NCBI RefSeq assembly: GCF_028389875.1
Contig: NC_084665.1
Location: 682,001 to 746,000, forward strand
Reading direction: 5' to 3'
Source: Rhea pennata
Taxonomy: Eukaryota; Chordata; Aves; Rheiformes; Rheidae
Length of the DNA: 64,000 nt
In this document: positions 22,431 through 35,405 of the stretch, piece after piece
Numbering within the stretch: the stretch's first letter is position 1
Layout: every line of letters starts with the position of its first letter
Translations under genes and position numbers: made by a program
Notes under the pieces: model-generated
What the model was told of the DNA's origin: nothing
Databases searched by the model: none
The model's input: the letters and a program-made list of their open reading frames with translations, nothing else

Positions 22431-25400
22431 CGTTACTTCTACTGCTGTTGCCTGGAGCAGCTGTGACCAACCTCCTGCCCATACTCAAGCTCCCCCAGTT
22501 AATACCACATGAAAGCCTAAGACTAGTTTCCTGGACCTTAGCAATCCTGTTTTCTGCCACTACAGAATAGCCAATTCTCCTGCTCACTGCTGATTGTCAC
22601 CCTCCAGTCACCCAGCTAGGCCTTGATTTGGCCACCTCTGCTGGACAAGAGCATCCCTTTCCCCAGGGCTCTGCGCAAAGGTGCTTCCCCTCCCTCCAAC
22701 TAGGTTTGATTATATGTCCAGTTTTCAGGTACTCTTGCAAAGCCAGTCCATCACATTTTAAGATGCATTTCAACCAGAGACCCTTCGAGTCTTCCAAGTG
22801 AAACAGCAGCCTATAGTCAAGAAACCCTCAGCTAGTATCATCTCTGTCCAACACTTGGAGAAGTTCGATGCCAGGATGAATAAGAGGAACTTTACTGTAA
22901 TAGCTCCATCTTGCTTATCCCAAATTCTCCCTCAGGTCAATGAGATATCCTAAAAGGGTAAAAGTTTTCACCTATACATGAAGTATCATCAGAAGTTTGT
23001 GCTTTTTTGTGTTGTTGCAGAGAGCTGAAGAAGAGGACTTAGGCATCCTTTTCCTGATGTTGCATCAATAAAGAGAGTTTTCCCTCTCCTTGTTTGGGAA
23101 AAGAGGGGATCTCCAGCAGCTATAAATCACTGATCTCCACTAATGTTAAGGGCCGCAGTGATTTCTGCCAGCTGACAACATGGATAGTTAAGATTGGACC
23201 TTGTGGGCACAAAGGTTTCTGTGCTACCACATTTGTTCAGAAAAGCCATTCTGAAGCGAGCCTGTGATAGCCTTGCTCATGCAGCAATGAAGAATTTTAG
23301 CAGGGCCTGGCACCAGGGATGGCTGGAATTAACAAAATCTGAGGAGAATGGCATCTGCAAGATCTTTCATCCTGCCCTGCTTTTGGGCCCATGCTCAAAT
23401 TCGGAGTGGCTGACAGAGTACCTGTAGCTGAAATCACTCCCACAGTGGGAATATCTGAAGGTCACAGATGCAAGTAAATATTTGATGAATCAATGCAATG
23501 TAACCTTGAACACTGCACCTCCAGCATAGCGGAGGACCCTTCCTTTGTGTCTGTGAATGAATGCCCTTCAGCATACCACCCACGCTGTGTTTGAGCTGCT
23601 TCACTGTGTGCACACCACTTGTTTCGTTAATGTTTAGGCTTTCCCTGAAGGGCTTGTCTAGGCTCAGTGAGCACAAACTAGCACCATAAGTTAGCTGGAG
23701 ATGCATCATTTATCTCAAGCACTGGAATCATTGCTCTTTTCTGAAGGCAAAAGATCTCCTTTCCTCTGGAGCTTTTCTGCATGACCTTCACACCTAAGGC
23801 CACATTCTCTTGGGGCTGTCTGACCCAAGTCTCACTCGCTCTGAGGATGGCCATTGGAAACCCCTCTGACCATGTTTCTTCCAACCATTCTTCCAAGGCC
23901 AACCAGGCTAAGTCCAACCCTTTAAAACATCTCAAGAGTATTGAGGAGCAAATGCCTATTCTGACTAGTGCTCTCGCAGCAGAGAGAGTGGGAGATTCAG
24001 GCCCCAAGTCTCCAGGTAAAAGCCCTGGTCCATATGTTAGTACATGAGCTCACTCATGGGAAAACAGCCCTGCTTTGCTAGTCCTGCTGTACCGATGCAC
24101 GTGTAGCTTTGCCTCAGGATGCATGGGACTGTGCTCATGGGAGTACAAGGCACTGGAGAGGTCTCAGGGCAGTACTTAACTGCTGTTATTGACAAACCAT
24201 GGATATTGGCCTGGTAAAATCACTAGTTTCCCACCTCTGAGCTGCAGGAACATTCCCTCCAGCAACATAACAGCAGATAGGTTTTGGCACATGGCTGAGC
24301 TGTCCTCATTTCCACTAGCAGGGAACAGCAGGATGCGGGATGCCTTTGGTGCCAGACCCACTTTTAATCGTACGTGGGCTGAACTAGAAATGAGGTATTC
24401 CATGGGAGGTTTGTACAGGATGAAGCAGAACATGATTTTCACATGCTTGCCAACTTTTAGTTACGCTTGCTTGTTTAGTATCAGAATAAGCCTCTCCAAA
24501 AACCCCAGGTCTCTTTTTCTCTCTGTCTTCTCTGTCCACTTTCCTTCTCTGTTTCCTTGCAAACCCTGTGTGATTTCCTCCAGTCACATCCCAGGGTCAA
24601 GAACAACCTTGAATCCTGACCTGGGAATATCATCGCTTTGATTTGCAATCTTTTCCTCCATCAGGGCCCATGAAACTGGGGGCTTTTAGTCCCCTCTAAA
24701 TTTTTGTTACAGGAAGCCTGCAAATTGCATGGCACATTGATCTCGCCCGAGGGAAATTGTCTTCATGATACGAAGAAGAATTAAGATGTTACAGGACATG
24801 GAGACAAGACACAGACCACAGGAACACAGCCGGATCCAGAAAATCTGGATAGACTACCCATGTATACTCCAAGTAACTATTCGCTCTGCTGGGTACTGTG
24901 TTTGTTTTTGTAGAAAGCTGGAAAAAAGAAGAGGTTTTAGGATTGGTTTCTTATGTAAGTTTTCTTACTGAAAAAAAAAATCAGCCATCCCACAAGCCGT
25001 CCTGGCGAATTTGCTACCCTGAACATGAGACCTGCCAGCCGTTCCAGTTCCCCATCCAGTACAGCAGCTCAGCTCATCCAAACTGGGATTTAAAGAGGAT
25101 ATTGCAGCATTTTTACAGGATTAATTTAACTGAACTCTGTGCCACGTACACAGACAGCATAGGCTGCGAACAGCCCCCACTACCTCCTCTCAAAAAGAGG
25201 GATCTGCAAGATAGATCTTTCACAAGTCTTTCTTATCCAAAAAGTCATTCATTTCCCCCAAACCGTGGCACAGAACAGCTTGGGCCTGGAGTCTCCAATT
25301 TGCCCATCTTCTTAAGGGAATTAGATACCTGAAGCCCTTTAAAATCATTCAGAGTTATGCAAATAAAAATTAGCAGTGAATGGCTCTGTTTTTCAGAAGA

Positions 25401-28204
25401 GGAGGCAACTTCTTTGGGCCTAAATGTCTTAGGAAAAAATTGCAAAAAGGCTTAAGCCTTGTTTCATTTGCAGGTTCCAGAGGAGTCCTGGAAAACTATT
25501 CAGTTGACTGGAATTGCCATCAGACTGTGCCTTTGCTTCACAGCTCTTCACCTCTCTCTTCGCTGGTGGAGAGTAAGCCAAGGGGCACCCCGTCTCCCAT
25601 CCACTACGTGGGTCTGGTGAGCCTCCAACCTTCTCCCCAAGACCCTCTTCAGCCGCAGGGGCAAGAGCAATGATCTGTTAGGCAATCCTTTTTATTTTTA
25701 TTATTTTTTTTAATTCCTGGCTACCCAAGTGCAGCCAAATAGCTCCTGTGAGCTTGACTTTCAGCCTCAGAGGTGGTTTCAGGCCTCATGCTTGGAGTCC
25801 ACCTAAATGCATGGTGCTAAAAATATGCCCTGCCACTTTCAGGAACTAAAAAAGTGGCTACTAGTTGTGTTAATTTGACAGTCAGCCTGACTTGAGTTTC
25901 CCTGTTTGACTGGTAGTGAGTTATTTTCCACTTTTAAGAGGCATGTTACTGCCTATCTTTTTTTCACCTTTAAATTTTGGCTTATAATCAGTGGTGAAGG
26001 GGCCATTTGAAAAATATCATCATGCTCACCTGCAGCTGTTCCAGCAGAGAGTCCTGTGCAGTTTTATCCTTGCAACCCCGAACACAAGGTGGCCATCGCT
26101 CTGTCCACCCCAAGAGACAGCTTGCTCCTGGCAAGGCTCAGGATGCGTGAATGCGGTAGCGTAACAGCTCGGGGAGCAGTCTCTGCATGCAAAAAGCATT
26201 GGTGGATCTGTGCATGCTTGCGAATGCCCCACTTGAAGAGCATGCAAGGGGCCAGGTCCTAAGCAGCTGTAAACCTCCTAATGTGACCAGCTTTATGCCA
26301 ATTTACCCTGGTGCAAGATCTGTCCCCGAGAGTTGACTGCTGTGATTTTTTTGGCCTGAAAATCACCCCAGAATAGCTAAGACATGCACAAAGCCACCAC
26401 AGGGGATTATCTACAACATGCAGCTGCTGCACTGAGACCTGGGAAAATTATGACAGGCATGTGGTGGCTCCCAGCTAACCCCACAGCTGGGTGGGTGGGA
26501 CAGCTGCCAGCTCAGCCTGGTTTCACTCTGAGCTGCGTGGAGTGTGCAGTTGCAGGTGTCCTTGTTCCTGAGGCCATAGCCTGTCTCACACAAGATGCCT
26601 CCTTTCTATTCTAACTAGGAAAGAAGCTTTCCCACCTGGGCCTGGCTTGTGCTTTTTGAGATGGGTGAGAAACCCCCTTGACCACAGGAGGCTTGTGATT
26701 GCAACAGGGCAGAGCCATGGGATCAACCTCAGGGGGCACCACGCAGTTCCATGCTCAGATGACCATGGGCTGAGCTTCTGTGGTGCTCGACAGTAATTAC
26801 CAAGCAATGCAACCTGATTAGGGGTGTTTTTTCTTAATCGGCTAGGTCTGCCTGTAGGAACAAACCTGGCAGAGAGGGAGGAACAGCCATTCAGCAACCC
26901 CAGCAAGGGTTTGAAGACAACACCTAAGTCATCAGATAGGAACCATTTACCTCCCACAACCAGGCCGCTCTGAGGGTCCTTGATGGACAAGCAGACAGGC
27001 TGGCAGCAGGAAATGACACGGATCCTATGCTGAGAACAAGGGTTTCTTCTCACAGTAGCCAAAGCTGTCAGGGCTTTCTGGGCTGCCACCCGGGCAAGGT
27101 GCCCCTAGGTGAGAAAGCCCTGTGTCCAGACCGTGCCTTTTGTTTCACAGCTCATTTTTCTCCCAGGCTTTGTTCTCCCTCTGGTGAACCACTGGTGGTC
27201 CAGATAGCAGCTCATTACTGAATTCATCGCTAGTTACAACCTCCTGCAACTGCAGGCAGCAACCTCCCTTCAACCTATGTAGTGGTAGACATGGAGCCAC
27301 CCCCCAGGAGCCAATCTGAGAGAGGGAGAGTCGTAAGATGCTAGTTTTAGAGACCAGAGGGTAAGAGCTAACCCCACAGTTGGAACAGTTTCACTTTATT
27401 TTTGTGTTTCCATCCCATATGTTGTAAAAAAAAAAACACAGAGCACAGTCATTTCACAGTCTCCCCAGCAAATCCTTCCAGGATGCTTGTAACACAAAGT
27501 CACTCCAGGTGGCTACACGACCGTCCTGTTTGTGGCTTGCTAGTTATGTTCTTCTGAGGAGACACTTCCCTTCACATAATGCAAATCTCCATCCTAAGAG
27601 TAGCCCTGAGGGTACTTGTACATCCACCTTCCAGTCCCCAGTCCAGAAGAGAGTCCTGGCAGCTGGGAATGCTTGGAGCATTAGGAAACCCCATTCCTAT
27701 ACCCCTATGCATAGGGAAATCCCATCCTGATGGCCCTGTGCCTCACAGCAGGATTGAGAACAGGGCCTAGAGGGTGGTATCTAAAGGGATACCACCTCCC
27801 TAAAAACCACAATGTATGGGCCTCAAAACTAGGAGCCCAGCTCCATGCCAGCAGCAGGTACAAGAAGGGAAGGGGAAAGGGGAACAATTGGAGAAATGTT
27901 TCACTTAATGTTTAACACATAACAGCCAGAAGGTACATTGATATCAGAGGTCACATAAAATTTACGCTTCCTGCCACCAGGCCAATTGCTGATCCTGGTA
28001 CTTCTTATCCATAAAACCAACACCATGGCTCAGTTCCCATTTTTGAGTAGGTCACGCTTACAATGTGTGTGTCAAGACCCCATCGCAGCTCCCTGCTTTC
28101 ATTTCTCATCTCTGCCAGACTCAAATCTGGCACTATCTGCCCATCCTCCAAACTCCCTTCACTCCCCGTCCTGATTCTCCTCTGCTGTTGGACTCCTTAA
28201 CTTT
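22431..28204. other. Unique intergenic sequence, no gene seen
   Basis: The longest open frames here (150 codons at 24189-24641, 167 codons on the minus strand at 26586-27089) have no family resemblance, no splice context and no visible codon bias. A 9-bp hairpin at 27773-27796 is listed separately. Confidence 0.4.
27773..27796. repeat. Short inverted repeat (9-bp stem, 6-nt loop)
   Basis: GGTGGTATC (27773-27781) pairs perfectly with GATACCACC (27788-27796) across the loop TAAAGG. No U-run follows and no gene is near, so no function is assigned. Confidence 0.75.
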
Positions 28205-29212
28205 CACAGAATCACAGAAACGGAAAGGCTGGAAGGGACGTCTGGAGATCATCTAGTCCGACCTCCTTGCTCAGCAGAGTCAGCTAGAGCATGGAAGACA
28301 GGGTTGCATCCAGGCAGGCCTTGAAGATCTCCAGAGAAGGAGACTCGGGGCAACCTGTGCCAGTGCTCCGTCACTCTCGCAGGGAAGAAATTCCCCCTCA
28401 TGTTCAGGCGGAACTTCCTGTGCTTCAATTTCTGCCCGTTGCCTCTTGTCCTGTCACACGGGACAACTGAAAAGAGTTTGTCCCTGTCCCCTTGACACCC
28501 TCCCTTCAGATCCTTATACACATTGATAAGCTCCCCCCTCAGTCTTCCCTTCCCGAGGCTGAAGAGGCCCAGCTCTTGCAGCCGTTCCTCATACAGCAGG
28601 TGCTCCAGCCCTCTGATCACCCTCGTAGCTCTACGCTGCCCTCTCTCCAGTAGCTCCATGGCTCTCTTGTACTGAGGAGCCCAGAACTGTACGCAGTACT
28701 CGAGATGTGGCCTCCCCAGGGCTGAGTAGAGGGGCAGGATCACCTCCCTCCACCTGCTGGCAACACTCTTCCTAAGGCACCCAAGGACATCACTGGCCTT
28801 CCTGGCCACAAGGGCACATTGCTGCCTCATGGTCATCTTGTCATCCACCAGCACTCCCAGGTCTTTCTCTGCAGAGCTGCTCTCCACAAGGTCAGCCCCC
28901 AGCTTGTACTGGTGCCTAGGGTTAGTTTTCCCTAGGTGCAGGACTCGGCACTTGCCCTTGTTGAACCTCATGAGGTTCCTCTCTGCCCAGCTCTCCAGCC
29001 TGTCCAGGTCTCCCTGAATGGCAGCAAAGCCCTCAGGTGTGTCAGCCACTCCTCCCAGCTTGGTAGCATCCACAAACTTGCTGAGGAAGCACTCTGTTCC
29101 TTCATCCAGGTCACTGATGAATAAGTTGAATGGGATGGGACCCAGTACTGAGCCCTGGGGGATGCCACTAGCCATAGGCCCCCAGCTTGACTCCCTGCCA
29201 CTGATGACAATC
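28205..29212 (-). mobile_element. CR1 LINE, 5' truncated, long ORF2 C-terminal half
   Basis: A minus-strand copy of about 1.0 kb with the octamer tail at 28205-28218 (CACAGAATCACAGAA on the plus strand) and 5' truncation near 29212, just before '[10 protein letters not shown]'. It keeps an open frame of about 320 codons through '[13 protein letters not shown]', '[11 protein letters not shown]', '[19 protein letters not shown]' and '[12 protein letters not shown]'. The motif C box reads 'FVDATKL' instead of FADDTKL, so both neighbouring catalytic positions are changed. A net deletion of about 11 bp near 28348 shifts the last codons. Confidence 0.95.
28249..29212 (-). pseudogene. CR1 ORF2 C-terminal fragment, catalytic box lost
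   Basis: This is the open part of the 28.2-29.2 kb copy. It starts within the reverse transcriptase at motif B ([10 protein letters not shown]) and runs through the thumb and C-terminal region. Length is striking but fits a fairly recent, 5'-truncated insertion rather than a host gene: it starts at the truncation point and loses its natural C-terminus through the deletion near 28348. Confidence 0.88.
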
Positions 29213-29308
29213 AATTCTTCATGTGCTCGCAAATTGCTCTTATCTGGGATGCAGTGACATCTGAAAGTCAGAGGGATACAAGCATGCCTCTTCGTACACA
29301 GCTTGTTA

Positions 29309-29434
29309 CAGAATCACAGAACAGTTGAGGTTGGAAGCGACCTCTGGAGATCATCTAGTCCAATCCCCCTGCTCAAGCAGGGCCACCTAAAGCACATTGC
29401 AGAGGATCACATCCAGACAGGTTTTGAACATCTC
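29309..29434 (-). mobile_element. CR1 LINE 3' tail fragment
   Basis: About 125 bp of CR1 3' end on the minus strand, with its own octamer tail (CAGAATCACAGAACAG at 29309-29324) and the 'cctctggagatcatctagtc' segment. It lies about 100 bp from the previous copy in the same orientation but has a different tail ('gttgaggttggaag'), so it is a separate and probably older insertion. Confidence 0.9.
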
Positions 29435-31572
29435 CTATGCAAATCCTGCACACTGTAAGAATAGCTCTCTCTCTTAAGTTACAGTAGGATTATCTCTTAG
29501 GTTCCTCCTTTCCTTTGAGGAAAAGGCTTAGTTTTAAACAAGAGACTCACAGACTGGGAGATCACATTCGGGGCTTGGATCTAAAGGCATCGACGAGTAT
29601 AAAAGCCAGCATGAGTGCAAATGTGAGCTTGGATCCAAATGTGTCAGTGAGGTTTGCAGAGCTGAGGAAGTTTATTGGCAGATTTTACAGAGCCATGGCT
29701 GTCTTTCAGGCCCCATTATATGTGATATGCAGACTCCTGTCCTTCCTGTCCAGAAGCAATCAGTCTTTAAGGCACTGACCGTGCATTTTGCTGGGACCAC
29801 CACTGCCCTGCTGCACCAGATTGATACCAGTATAACCACAGTTGATGGATTGGTGTAAATGACTCAGTGTTGGCCCAGCACTTTGCACCAAGCCAGGGTG
29901 TCTCATGACAGCCCACCTCTGCCAACACACCCGCTGCGCCCAAAGGGCTCTCGCCTGCCCTTCTCCTTGTCTGCACCACCAGCTTTGCCAAGGGCTGGTG
30001 GGACCCTCCAAGGTCCCACCTCTAGGCATGTTGTCAAAGCTACAGACCTCAGCACGGCTCTTACGAATCATTAAGCATTGCTATTACTACACGAGTATTG
30101 CCATAGCATCTGGCAGCCCTGCCTTTGTGCTAGGTGGTATACCTAGAGGACAGATTACTTGATCCTAGCTATTTCTATACATGTTTAAGACCAGGTTCAT
30201 CTAGCGTCTTTCTGCTGTGTAAACACCCTGCAGTTAATGAAGTAATGCCAAAGAAGTAAGGGAGCACTAAAACTGGAATAACACGGTGAGGAAAGTGGGC
30301 CATTTGCAATTAGTATTTAAGAAATCTTCTATTTTAGCTCCTGCTGTTTTCCCTGTGAGCAATCACAGAGCTCAAAACATTGACAAGGATTTTTAGAAAT
30401 AGCGCTAAAAACCTGCAACTGCTAATCCTGCTTTCTTCCTGCCACCTTACCTGCTTCATTCAGTGAGATCCAGGTTTCACCGAGCATCACTCCATCCAGG
30501 GGTTGGTCCATAAATTAGAAGCTCTACTTGCTGCTGTCATTTATATTTGTCTCTACAGCTTTCCCCCTCCTCAAACAGCCTAGTGGAATTCAAGGAAAAT
30601 TGGATAAATATTGCAGCCATGCTGCAAGGAGAGACTTTTCCAGCACATTTGCTGCAATAAGCCCTATCAATAGCAGAATCCAGCCCCTTGAGGAAGGAGA
30701 GAAGTCAATCTGCAACGGTAGGGAGTAATTCCCTTCCTGGAAAGCATCCAGCATTATACAACGTGAACTGCATAGCGGGTCTCTGGGCAGCTACATACTG
30801 CAAAGCAGCCTGGAGAGGTTTCTGAAAATCATGCGCACACGTGTGCCTGTCCGACTTGCTTCATGGGAGCTGGCAGCTGGATAGCAAAGAGAGGCCAAAT
30901 CAGTCTCCCACCAAAGGAAAAGCTCCAGCTTCCACGCAGAAGTTATCTATTGTGTTTGTCCCCTGAGCAGGCTGATTCTTATTGCCCACAAAAGTAAACA
31001 GAGAAGAAAATACAGATAAATTGTCACCAGCAATGGTGCTGAAAACATTTAAATAACAGGTAGGACGCACAGGACACAAACTGCAAACAGAGCTAGTGGA
31101 TTTATTCAGGTAACAAATTTATCTTGCCAAAATACACAGCTTCAGCTGGGCCAAATGCATCTGAAAATTCATTACGAAACCAGTTTCTGTCAAAAAAGGA
31201 TTTCTTTTGCACATCAAATCTTGTTTTTTTAAACTGAGATTCAAGGATTTTTGCAGTTCGAAATGACCTTTTAAGATTTGAGTCCATTTAAAAATACTAG
31301 AAGCCATTTTAAAGGCATTTTTATGCTCAATATTTTGTGGCAAGTAATCCAAAAGTTTAGTTCATGGCAAACCAAATAGTTGTTTTGGTTTGAAAGCCAA
31401 ACTGAAAAAACAATTATTCATCCTACAGTCATCTCTGAAAATGAGAGAGAATGCAGCTGCAGACATGGTGGGTTTTTTTGGTCTTTTTTTTTTTAATATG
31501 AAACCAAGCAGCAGAAGTGTGAACAAAAACTTTACAGAACTGGGATTTCACATTTACGTGCCTTTAGGAGAC
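29435..31572. other. Unique intergenic sequence, no gene seen
   Basis: Between CR1 copies. No supported exon or RNA gene. Confidence 0.45.
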
Positions 31573-33185
31573 TCAGAATCACAGATGGTTGAGGTTGGAA
31601 GGGACCTCTGGAGATCCTCTCGTCCAACCCCCCTGCTCAAGCAGGGTCACTTAGAGCACGTTGCACTAGATCGAGTCCAGGAGTGTTTTGAATATCTCCA
31701 GAGAAGGGGACTCCATAACCTCTCTGGGCAACCTGCTCCAGTGCTCTGTCACCCTCACAGTAAAGAATATTTTCCTCACATTCAGGTAGAACTTCCTGTG
31801 TCTCAGTTTATGCCCATTGCCTCTTGTTCTGTCATTGGACACCACTGAAAATAGTCCAGCTCTATCCTCTTGATACCCTCCCTTAAGATATTTGTAGACA
31901 TTGAGAGTCAGCTCTCTCAGACTATCCTTATATGAGAGATGCTCCAGTCTTCTAATCATCTTCTTAGCCCATCGCTGGACTTGTTACAGTACCTCCATGT
32001 CTCTTCTACTGGAGAGCCCAGACCTGGACACAGTATTCAAGATGTGGCCTCAATGGGGTTGAGGAAAAGAGGTCACCTCCCTCGGCCTGCTGGCAATGCT
32101 GTTCCTACTGCAATCCAGGATACCATTGGCCTTCGTGGCCATAGGGGCACATTGCTGGCTCAGAGTCAACTTGCTGTCCACCAGAACTCCCAGCTCATTT
32201 TCTGCAGAGCTGCTTTCCAGCAGGTCAACCCCCAGCTTGCCCTGGGGCATGGCAGTATTCGTCCTTGAGGAGAGCACCCTGTACTTCCCATTGTTGAACT
32301 TACTTTATGAGGTTTCTCTTTGACCATCTCTCCAGACTGTCACAGTCCCTCTGAACAGCAGCACAGCCCTTGGGTGTATCAGCCACTCCACCTAGTTCTG
32401 CATCATCCACAAACTTGCTGAGGGTATACTCTGTTCCTTCATCCAGGTCATTGATGAAGTGGAGCAGGATTAGAGATACTATTGATCCTGAGGGAACACC
32501 ACCAGCTACAAGCCTCCAACTAGACTTTGCACCACTGATCACAGAACCCTCTAGCTCTGCCTTTCAGCCAGTTTCCAATCCACTTCACTGTACACTCATC
32601 GAACCCACACTTCCTGAATTTGCCTAGGAGGATGTTACAGGAGACAGTGTCAAAAGCCTTCCTGAAGTTAATAGAGACAATAGAGACAACATCTACTGTC
32701 CTTCCCTCATCTACCCAGCCCATCTTCCCAATGTAGAAGGCTATCTGGTTGGTTAAGCATAAATTCCCCTTGGTGAATCCATGCTGACTACTCCTGATCA
32801 CCTTCTTATCCTTCATGTGCTTTGAGATGGCATCCAGGATGAGCTGTTCTGTCACCTTTCCAGGGATCAAGGTGAGGCTGACTGCCCTGTAGTTTTCTGG
32901 GTCCTCTTTCTTGCCTTTTTGAAGGCTGCAGTGACAGTGGCTTCCTTTCAGCCCTCAGGCACCTCTCCTGCTCACTCATCATGACCTTTCCAAGATGACT
33001 GAGAATGGCCTTGCAATGACATTGGCCAGCTCCCTCAGCACTCATGGGTGCATCCCATCAGGGCCCACAGACTTCTGTATGACTAGTTTGCTTAAATGAT
33101 CTCTAACCCAATCCTCCTCAACCAAGGGAAAGTCTTCCTTTCTCCAGACACATGGGAAGGTGCACAATATTAAATATTCCCTGAT
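31573..33185 (-). mobile_element. CR1 LINE, older copy, 5' truncated
   Basis: A minus-strand CR1 of about 1.6 kb, with its tail at 31573-31595 ('cagaatcacagatggttgag') and its 5' end near 33185. Reverse transcriptase blocks survive in pieces: 'MIPGKVTEQLILDAISKH', '[10 protein letters not shown]', 'NFRKAFDTVS', 'LSKFVDDAELGGVADT' and 'SSSAENELGVLVDSKL'. Frames shift repeatedly, and a small in-place duplication of 'aatagagac' lies near 32680-32698. It is more diverged than the 12.9, 28.2 and 36.3 kb copies, and its tail belongs to the same type as 29309-29434. Confidence 0.93.
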
Positions 33186-34179
33186 CATTTCTAGGACTTA
33201 TACCAGCTTACAATAAACAGAGCTGCAAGTAGTAATCCTTGTGGCTGGTGGAACAGGATATATGACTCCTGCTGTTCAGAGCCCATGCAGTTGCAAATTC
33301 AGCGGGTCTGAGGCACCTGATGCTACATCCCCATCATGGGCCACCCCACCAGCTCCTGCTGCTGCGGTTCCTGTGAAGAGCTCAGCCTGCCAGCTTAGGT
33401 CCTTGGTCCAAGCATGCCAGAAAAGGTCATGTTTGTGCATCCTGATGCAAGACAGTGACTGAGCTGCCCACCCCCACAGACAGCTTTACTGGGGAACACA
33501 GATGCCTGAATAAGACATAACTGCACAGGAAACTTGGGAGACACAACTGCAGTAAACAGCACCTAACAAGGGGTTTGGTAGCTCTCACATGCCTTCAGCC
33601 TTTCGAGGACCACCTTCATGCTCAGGGCTGAGCCCAGACCCTTAATCGCACCTACTTCCCCCTGAAAGCATTGAGAGTTAGGAGCTCCAAGGACTTCACT
33701 TCCCCATCCCTTCACTCACCCTCTCCCAGCTTCATTCCCTTAGACTGACCCAGACAGCTTCCAGGGCAAGGTCCATCCCACCACATGTCTAGGCACCACA
33801 GTGGCTGGTACAACACGGCACGTGGCAGACCTGGAAGACTAGAACTAACAAGAAGTAGACCTTTACTCCAACACTACAACATTCAAAGCAGAAGATGACT
33901 CTGTGGTAAATACTGAATCTCAGCATTAAATGTTTGCCTTCCCCATTCCTGCAGAGCTAAAGAGCCCCCAACTCCTGAAAGGCACCCGTGCATCAGCACA
34001 AACAATATCAATTATTTATCTCTTAATACACATCAATCTAGGTTTTCCTCCTGGTAAAATGTTATCAGGATCATCCTATGCTGCTCTTCACAAAAGGCTC
34101 ATCTGTTGCAAATACTTCTCGAGCTGGAAGCAGCTCAGTTTGCCTCCAGCCAGGCACGTTCACCTCAAGTAACTCAGCC

Positions 34180-34660
34180 CATGTGAGCTGTATGCACGAG
34201 CAGCCTGCCAGGGTTGTGAGATGCTGCTGCCTGGCTCCAGCTCAGCAGCTTCCTGCGCTTGCTCAGCTGAACGGAAAACCTGATGTGCAACATGTTCTTC
34301 ACCTCCAGCCCTGCCTCGTGTCCTCCCCGGGATCACGTCACCCCCTACAAAGAGGGGCCTGTGCAGGAGCTGCGGCTTGCACCACGCCGAGAGGAGTCAT
34401 AAAGCTCCTTTAAGTCGCTCAGCACAAAGCCGAGTCTGTTCATGTGCAGGTTGGGGGCTGCTGCTGGCCTCCCTGCCTCGGCCAGGCACTGAGGAATGAG
34501 TCATCTCAGAGCCACCGGGCGGCCAGCCCAGAGCCTGCAAGAGGGCCGGGCAGAGACGAGACGGAAAAACCCACGTCTGCTCAGAAACTCCCAAGCATCT
34601 GAAAACAGCGGAGAGCCACCGTCCATCGGACAAGCTTTTCCCACCACTACGTAAGCTCAT
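34180..34660. promoter_or_regulatory. CpG-rich patch, candidate enhancer or promoter
   Basis: Roughly 25 CpG dinucleotides by eye in under 500 bp, against very few in the neighbouring kilobases. It contains a CRE-like TCACGTCA (34333-34340) and a consensus AP-1 site TGAGTCA (34497-34503). No open frame or transcript start is evident. The call is from composition and motif content only. Confidence 0.3.
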
Positions 34661-34876
34661 AGAGGCTGTCGGCTTGTCAGGAAATACTGCAGCTCTGCTA
34701 ACTGCTGTAAAAGTCAAATAAAATTCCCTCGATGTATTTCTTTCCCTGTAGAGGCAGCTATTCAGCAAAATGGGCAATACTGTGGAAAAGACCCAAGTTG
34801 GCTAGGGAGGGGGGCAGCCCCATGGAAGGGAACGTGGAAAGCTTGTGAGCAACCTGCCTCAGATCTCTATCTTCTG

Positions 34877-34908
34877 CCCCCCCCCCAGCTTTCAAATTTT
34901 TTTTTTTT
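34877..34908 (+). repeat. C10 and T12 homopolymer pair
   Basis: C10 at 34877-34886 and T12 at 34897-34908, separated by 10 bp. Directly visible; likely variable in length. Confidence 0.9.
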
Positions 34909-35370
34909 GACATAAAGAAGCACAGCTTTCCACGTGCTTCCTTTTAGAGGAAAATGGAAGATATCTGGCAGCTTGTAATATTCATGGCTCTCATGGTATC
35001 CAATCTCCTAAGTGTAAAATGGAAAACCAACCTTCCTCCAGTGTCATGACGTGCATCACCAGCAGGCAGGGAAGAGAGCTCGAGATGCGCACTGCAATTT
35101 CAGGCTACCAAGAACTCTTGAGACATAGCTATATACAAACAAAATAAAATGCAGAACATCACAAGGGTGGGAAGAGGTCCTGTTCAAAGCCTCTTTGAAG
35201 ATAGGAACATGAGATGGGTTGGAGAAACATACTCCTGACTTTTACCCTGCACATGCCCATGCAGATACATGTTTCCTTATATGCCTGCTTTTATTTGTCA
35301 TTTATCTGGCTGGATAAAGTAGTAGCTGATTTAAAATACATGGATACATGGAAATGGGAGACTTTAAGTC

Positions 35371-35405
35371 AAAATAAATAAATAATAATAATAATAATAA
35401 TAAAA
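35371..35405 (+). repeat. (AATA)n/(AAT)n microsatellite
   Basis: About three AATA units run into about eight AAT units. Confidence 0.93.

Noticed and set aside
24189..24641. 150-codon plus-strand frame
   Set aside because: No recognisable family and no conserved motif; probably chance.
26586..27089. 167-codon minus-strand frame, the longest one outside CR1 copies
   Set aside because: No domain, signal peptide, repeat family or splice context could be recognised, and its composition looks like random translation of GC-richer sequence. A protein search with no hit would confirm; a hit in other birds would reverse this.
28249..29232. 327-codon open frame as a possible host gene derived from CR1
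   Set aside because: It begins at the element's 5' truncation point, its catalytic box is lost, and its C-terminus is changed by a small deletion. This is expected for a dead insertion.
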